A stretch of 64,000 nucleotides of DNA from Burkholderiaceae bacterium (GTDB taxonomy: Bacteria > Pseudomonadota > Gammaproteobacteria > Burkholderiales > Burkholderiaceae_E): the NCBI GenBank assembly GCA_023954045.1, contig JAMLIR010000001.1, positions 496,001 through 560,000 of the forward strand, read 5' to 3'. Numbering within the stretch: the stretch's first letter is position 1; the number at the start of each line of letters is the position of its first letter. Positions 63,432 through 64,000 of this stretch are shown here, piece after piece. The notes beneath the pieces are model-generated. The model was not told the DNA's origin and searched no databases. It saw only the letters and a program-made list of their open reading frames with translations. A program made the translations under genes and the position numbers.

Positions 63432-63545
63432 TCAGCGCGCGGGGCGCAGTAGCGGACCCAGCACCGCAAGCAGGTGCAGCCCGCCGAACGACCGGGAGCC
63501 GGTCGTCAGGGAAAGCGTGGATTCGAGGCCGAAACGGGTAGCCAT
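63432..63545 (-). CDS. Candidate leucine-rich leader peptide of leuA
   Basis: A 37-codon ORF starting at ATG 63545 and ending 78 bases before leuA. Its second half, GLHLLAVLGPLLRPAR, has six leucines in a 12-residue stretch, including CTA and CTT codons that look rare in this genome. That pattern is typical of attenuation leaders for leucine operons. No U-rich terminator was found after it; a CCCGC-CACGA-GCGGG hairpin lies between it and leuA. The start codon coincides with the predicted transcription start, so translation would be leaderless. It could still be chance. Confidence 0.45.
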   Translation of the reverse strand: MATRFGLESTLSLTTGSRSFGGLHLLAVLGPLLRPAR

Positions 63546-63552
63546 GGCAAAA

Positions 63553-63581
63553 AATATAGCCGCTTTGTGCAGCGCACGCAA
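63553..63581 (-). promoter_or_regulatory. sigma-70 type promoter of leuA
   Basis: On the minus strand, TTGCGT (63581-63576) and TATATT (63558-63553) are separated by 17 bases, the ideal spacing. The AT-rich -10 stands out in GC-rich surroundings. The predicted start is at about 63546, one base before the candidate leader ATG. Confidence 0.65.
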
Positions 63582-63616
63582 CCGCGCCCTCCTCGCGCGC
63601 GGCCCGGCGCAGCCGG

Positions 63617-64000
63617 TCAGGTGCGCGGCAGCGTCACCCCGGTCTGCCCCTGGTACTTCCCGCCGCGATCGCGGTACGAGGTCTCGCAGATTTCGTCGGA
63701 CTCGAGGAAGATCACCTGCGCGCAGCCCTCGCCGGCATAGATCTTTGCCGGCAGCGGCGTGGTGTTCGAGAACTCGAGCGTCACGTGCCCCTCCCACTCG
63801 GGCTCGAGCGGGGTCACGTTGACGATGATGCCGCAGCGCGCATAGGTCGACTTGCCAAGGCAGACGGTGAGCACGCTGCGCGGGATCCGGAAGTACTCGA
63901 CCGTTCGCGCCAGCGCGAACGAGTTCGGCGGGATGATGCAGACCGGTCCCTTGAAGTCGACGAACGATTTCTCGTCGAAGTTCTTCGGGTCGACGATGGT
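63617..64000 (-). CDS. dcd: dCTP deaminase, N-terminus cut by window edge
   Basis: Deaminates dCTP to dUTP. Only the last 127 residues plus stop are present; the family is about 188, so some 60 are missing at the right edge. Visible blocks are [18 protein letters not shown], the active-site [41 protein letters not shown] and the C-terminal [16 protein letters not shown]. These match betaproteobacterial Dcd closely. It reads leftward toward leuA and is a separate unit. Confidence 0.93.
   Translation of the reverse strand, partial: TIVDPKNFDEKSFVDFKGPVCIIPPNSFALARTVEYFRIPRSVLTVCLGKSTYARCGIIVNVTPLEPEWEGHVTLEFSNTTPLPAKIYAGEGCAQVIFLESDEICETSYRDRGGKYQGQTGVTLPRT

Overview
This window looks like part of the chromosome of a GC-rich betaproteobacterium able to degrade aromatic and terpenoid acids, probably a facultative anaerobe. 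The main reasons are a Thauera-type ATP-dependent benzoyl-CoA reductase cluster, an rpsO-pnp pair, a Burkholderiales-like dCTP deaminase, and dense acyl-CoA catabolism. No rRNA genes, insertion sequences, prophage or CRISPR arrays were seen. There is one tRNA gene, tRNA-Arg(CCT).

Region 1 (1-10.5 kb) is anaerobic benzoyl-CoA degradation. On the minus strand, had-oah-dch-bcrC-bcrB-bcrA run leftward and the window edge cuts bcrA; bcrD is presumably just outside. Divergently, korA-korB encode a 2-oxoglutarate:ferredoxin oxidoreductase that would supply the low-potential electrons needed by the reductase. A ferritin-like protein and a RidA-family protein follow korB. A perfect FNR-type palindrome (6885-6898) lies between the two transcription units.

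Region 2 (10.5-19.2 kb) is mixed housekeeping: a methyltransferase, folA, a CYTH-CHAD protein, tRNA-Arg, a metallophosphoesterase, a small FPASDP-motif protein, then an acyl-CoA ligase plus an ILVBL/2-hydroxyacyl-CoA-lyase-like TPP enzyme, and a LysR regulator.

Region 3 (19.2-28.2 kb) starts with iorA-iorB, a second 2-oxoacid:ferredoxin oxidoreductase, divergent from the LysR gene. A complete TRAP transporter (P, Q, M) follows. A HAD-UbiA fusion and a lysophospholipid-type acyltransferase are divergent from a 21-bp gap.

Region 4 (28.2-46.5 kb) is a large catabolic block. A TetR regulator is divergent from a set resembling the acyclic terpene utilisation (atu) pathway: SDR (AtuB-like), geranyl-CoA-carboxylase-like beta and alpha subunits, a citronellyl-CoA-dehydrogenase-like enzyme, a second acyl-CoA dehydrogenase, a PaaG-like crotonase and a hotdog thioesterase. 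A LIV-type ABC transporter with an embedded acyl-CoA ligase follows, then an acyl-CoA dehydrogenase and a thiolase. Twin palindromes in the TetR/SDR gap are likely operators.

Region 5 (46.5-52.9 kb) is a signalling island: a hybrid histidine kinase with a C-terminal receiver, a FeeM/LuxI-like N-acyltransferase, and a membrane-bound PAS-GGDEF-EAL protein. The part from about 48.5 to 51.1 kb is visibly more AT-rich than its surroundings, and the change falls inside the GGDEF-EAL gene.

Region 6 (52.9-64 kb) holds a FadB-type bifunctional protein with a striking 61-residue histidine-rich insert, a crotonase, a NUDIX-metallo-beta-lactamase fusion, pnp, rpsO, an orphan LIV-type binding protein overlapping leuA, leuA with a candidate leucine-rich leader peptide, and a partial dcd.

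The common theme is acyl-CoA chemistry feeding acetyl-CoA, with two ferredoxin-reducing 2-oxoacid oxidoreductases beside a ferredoxin-dependent aromatic-ring reductase.
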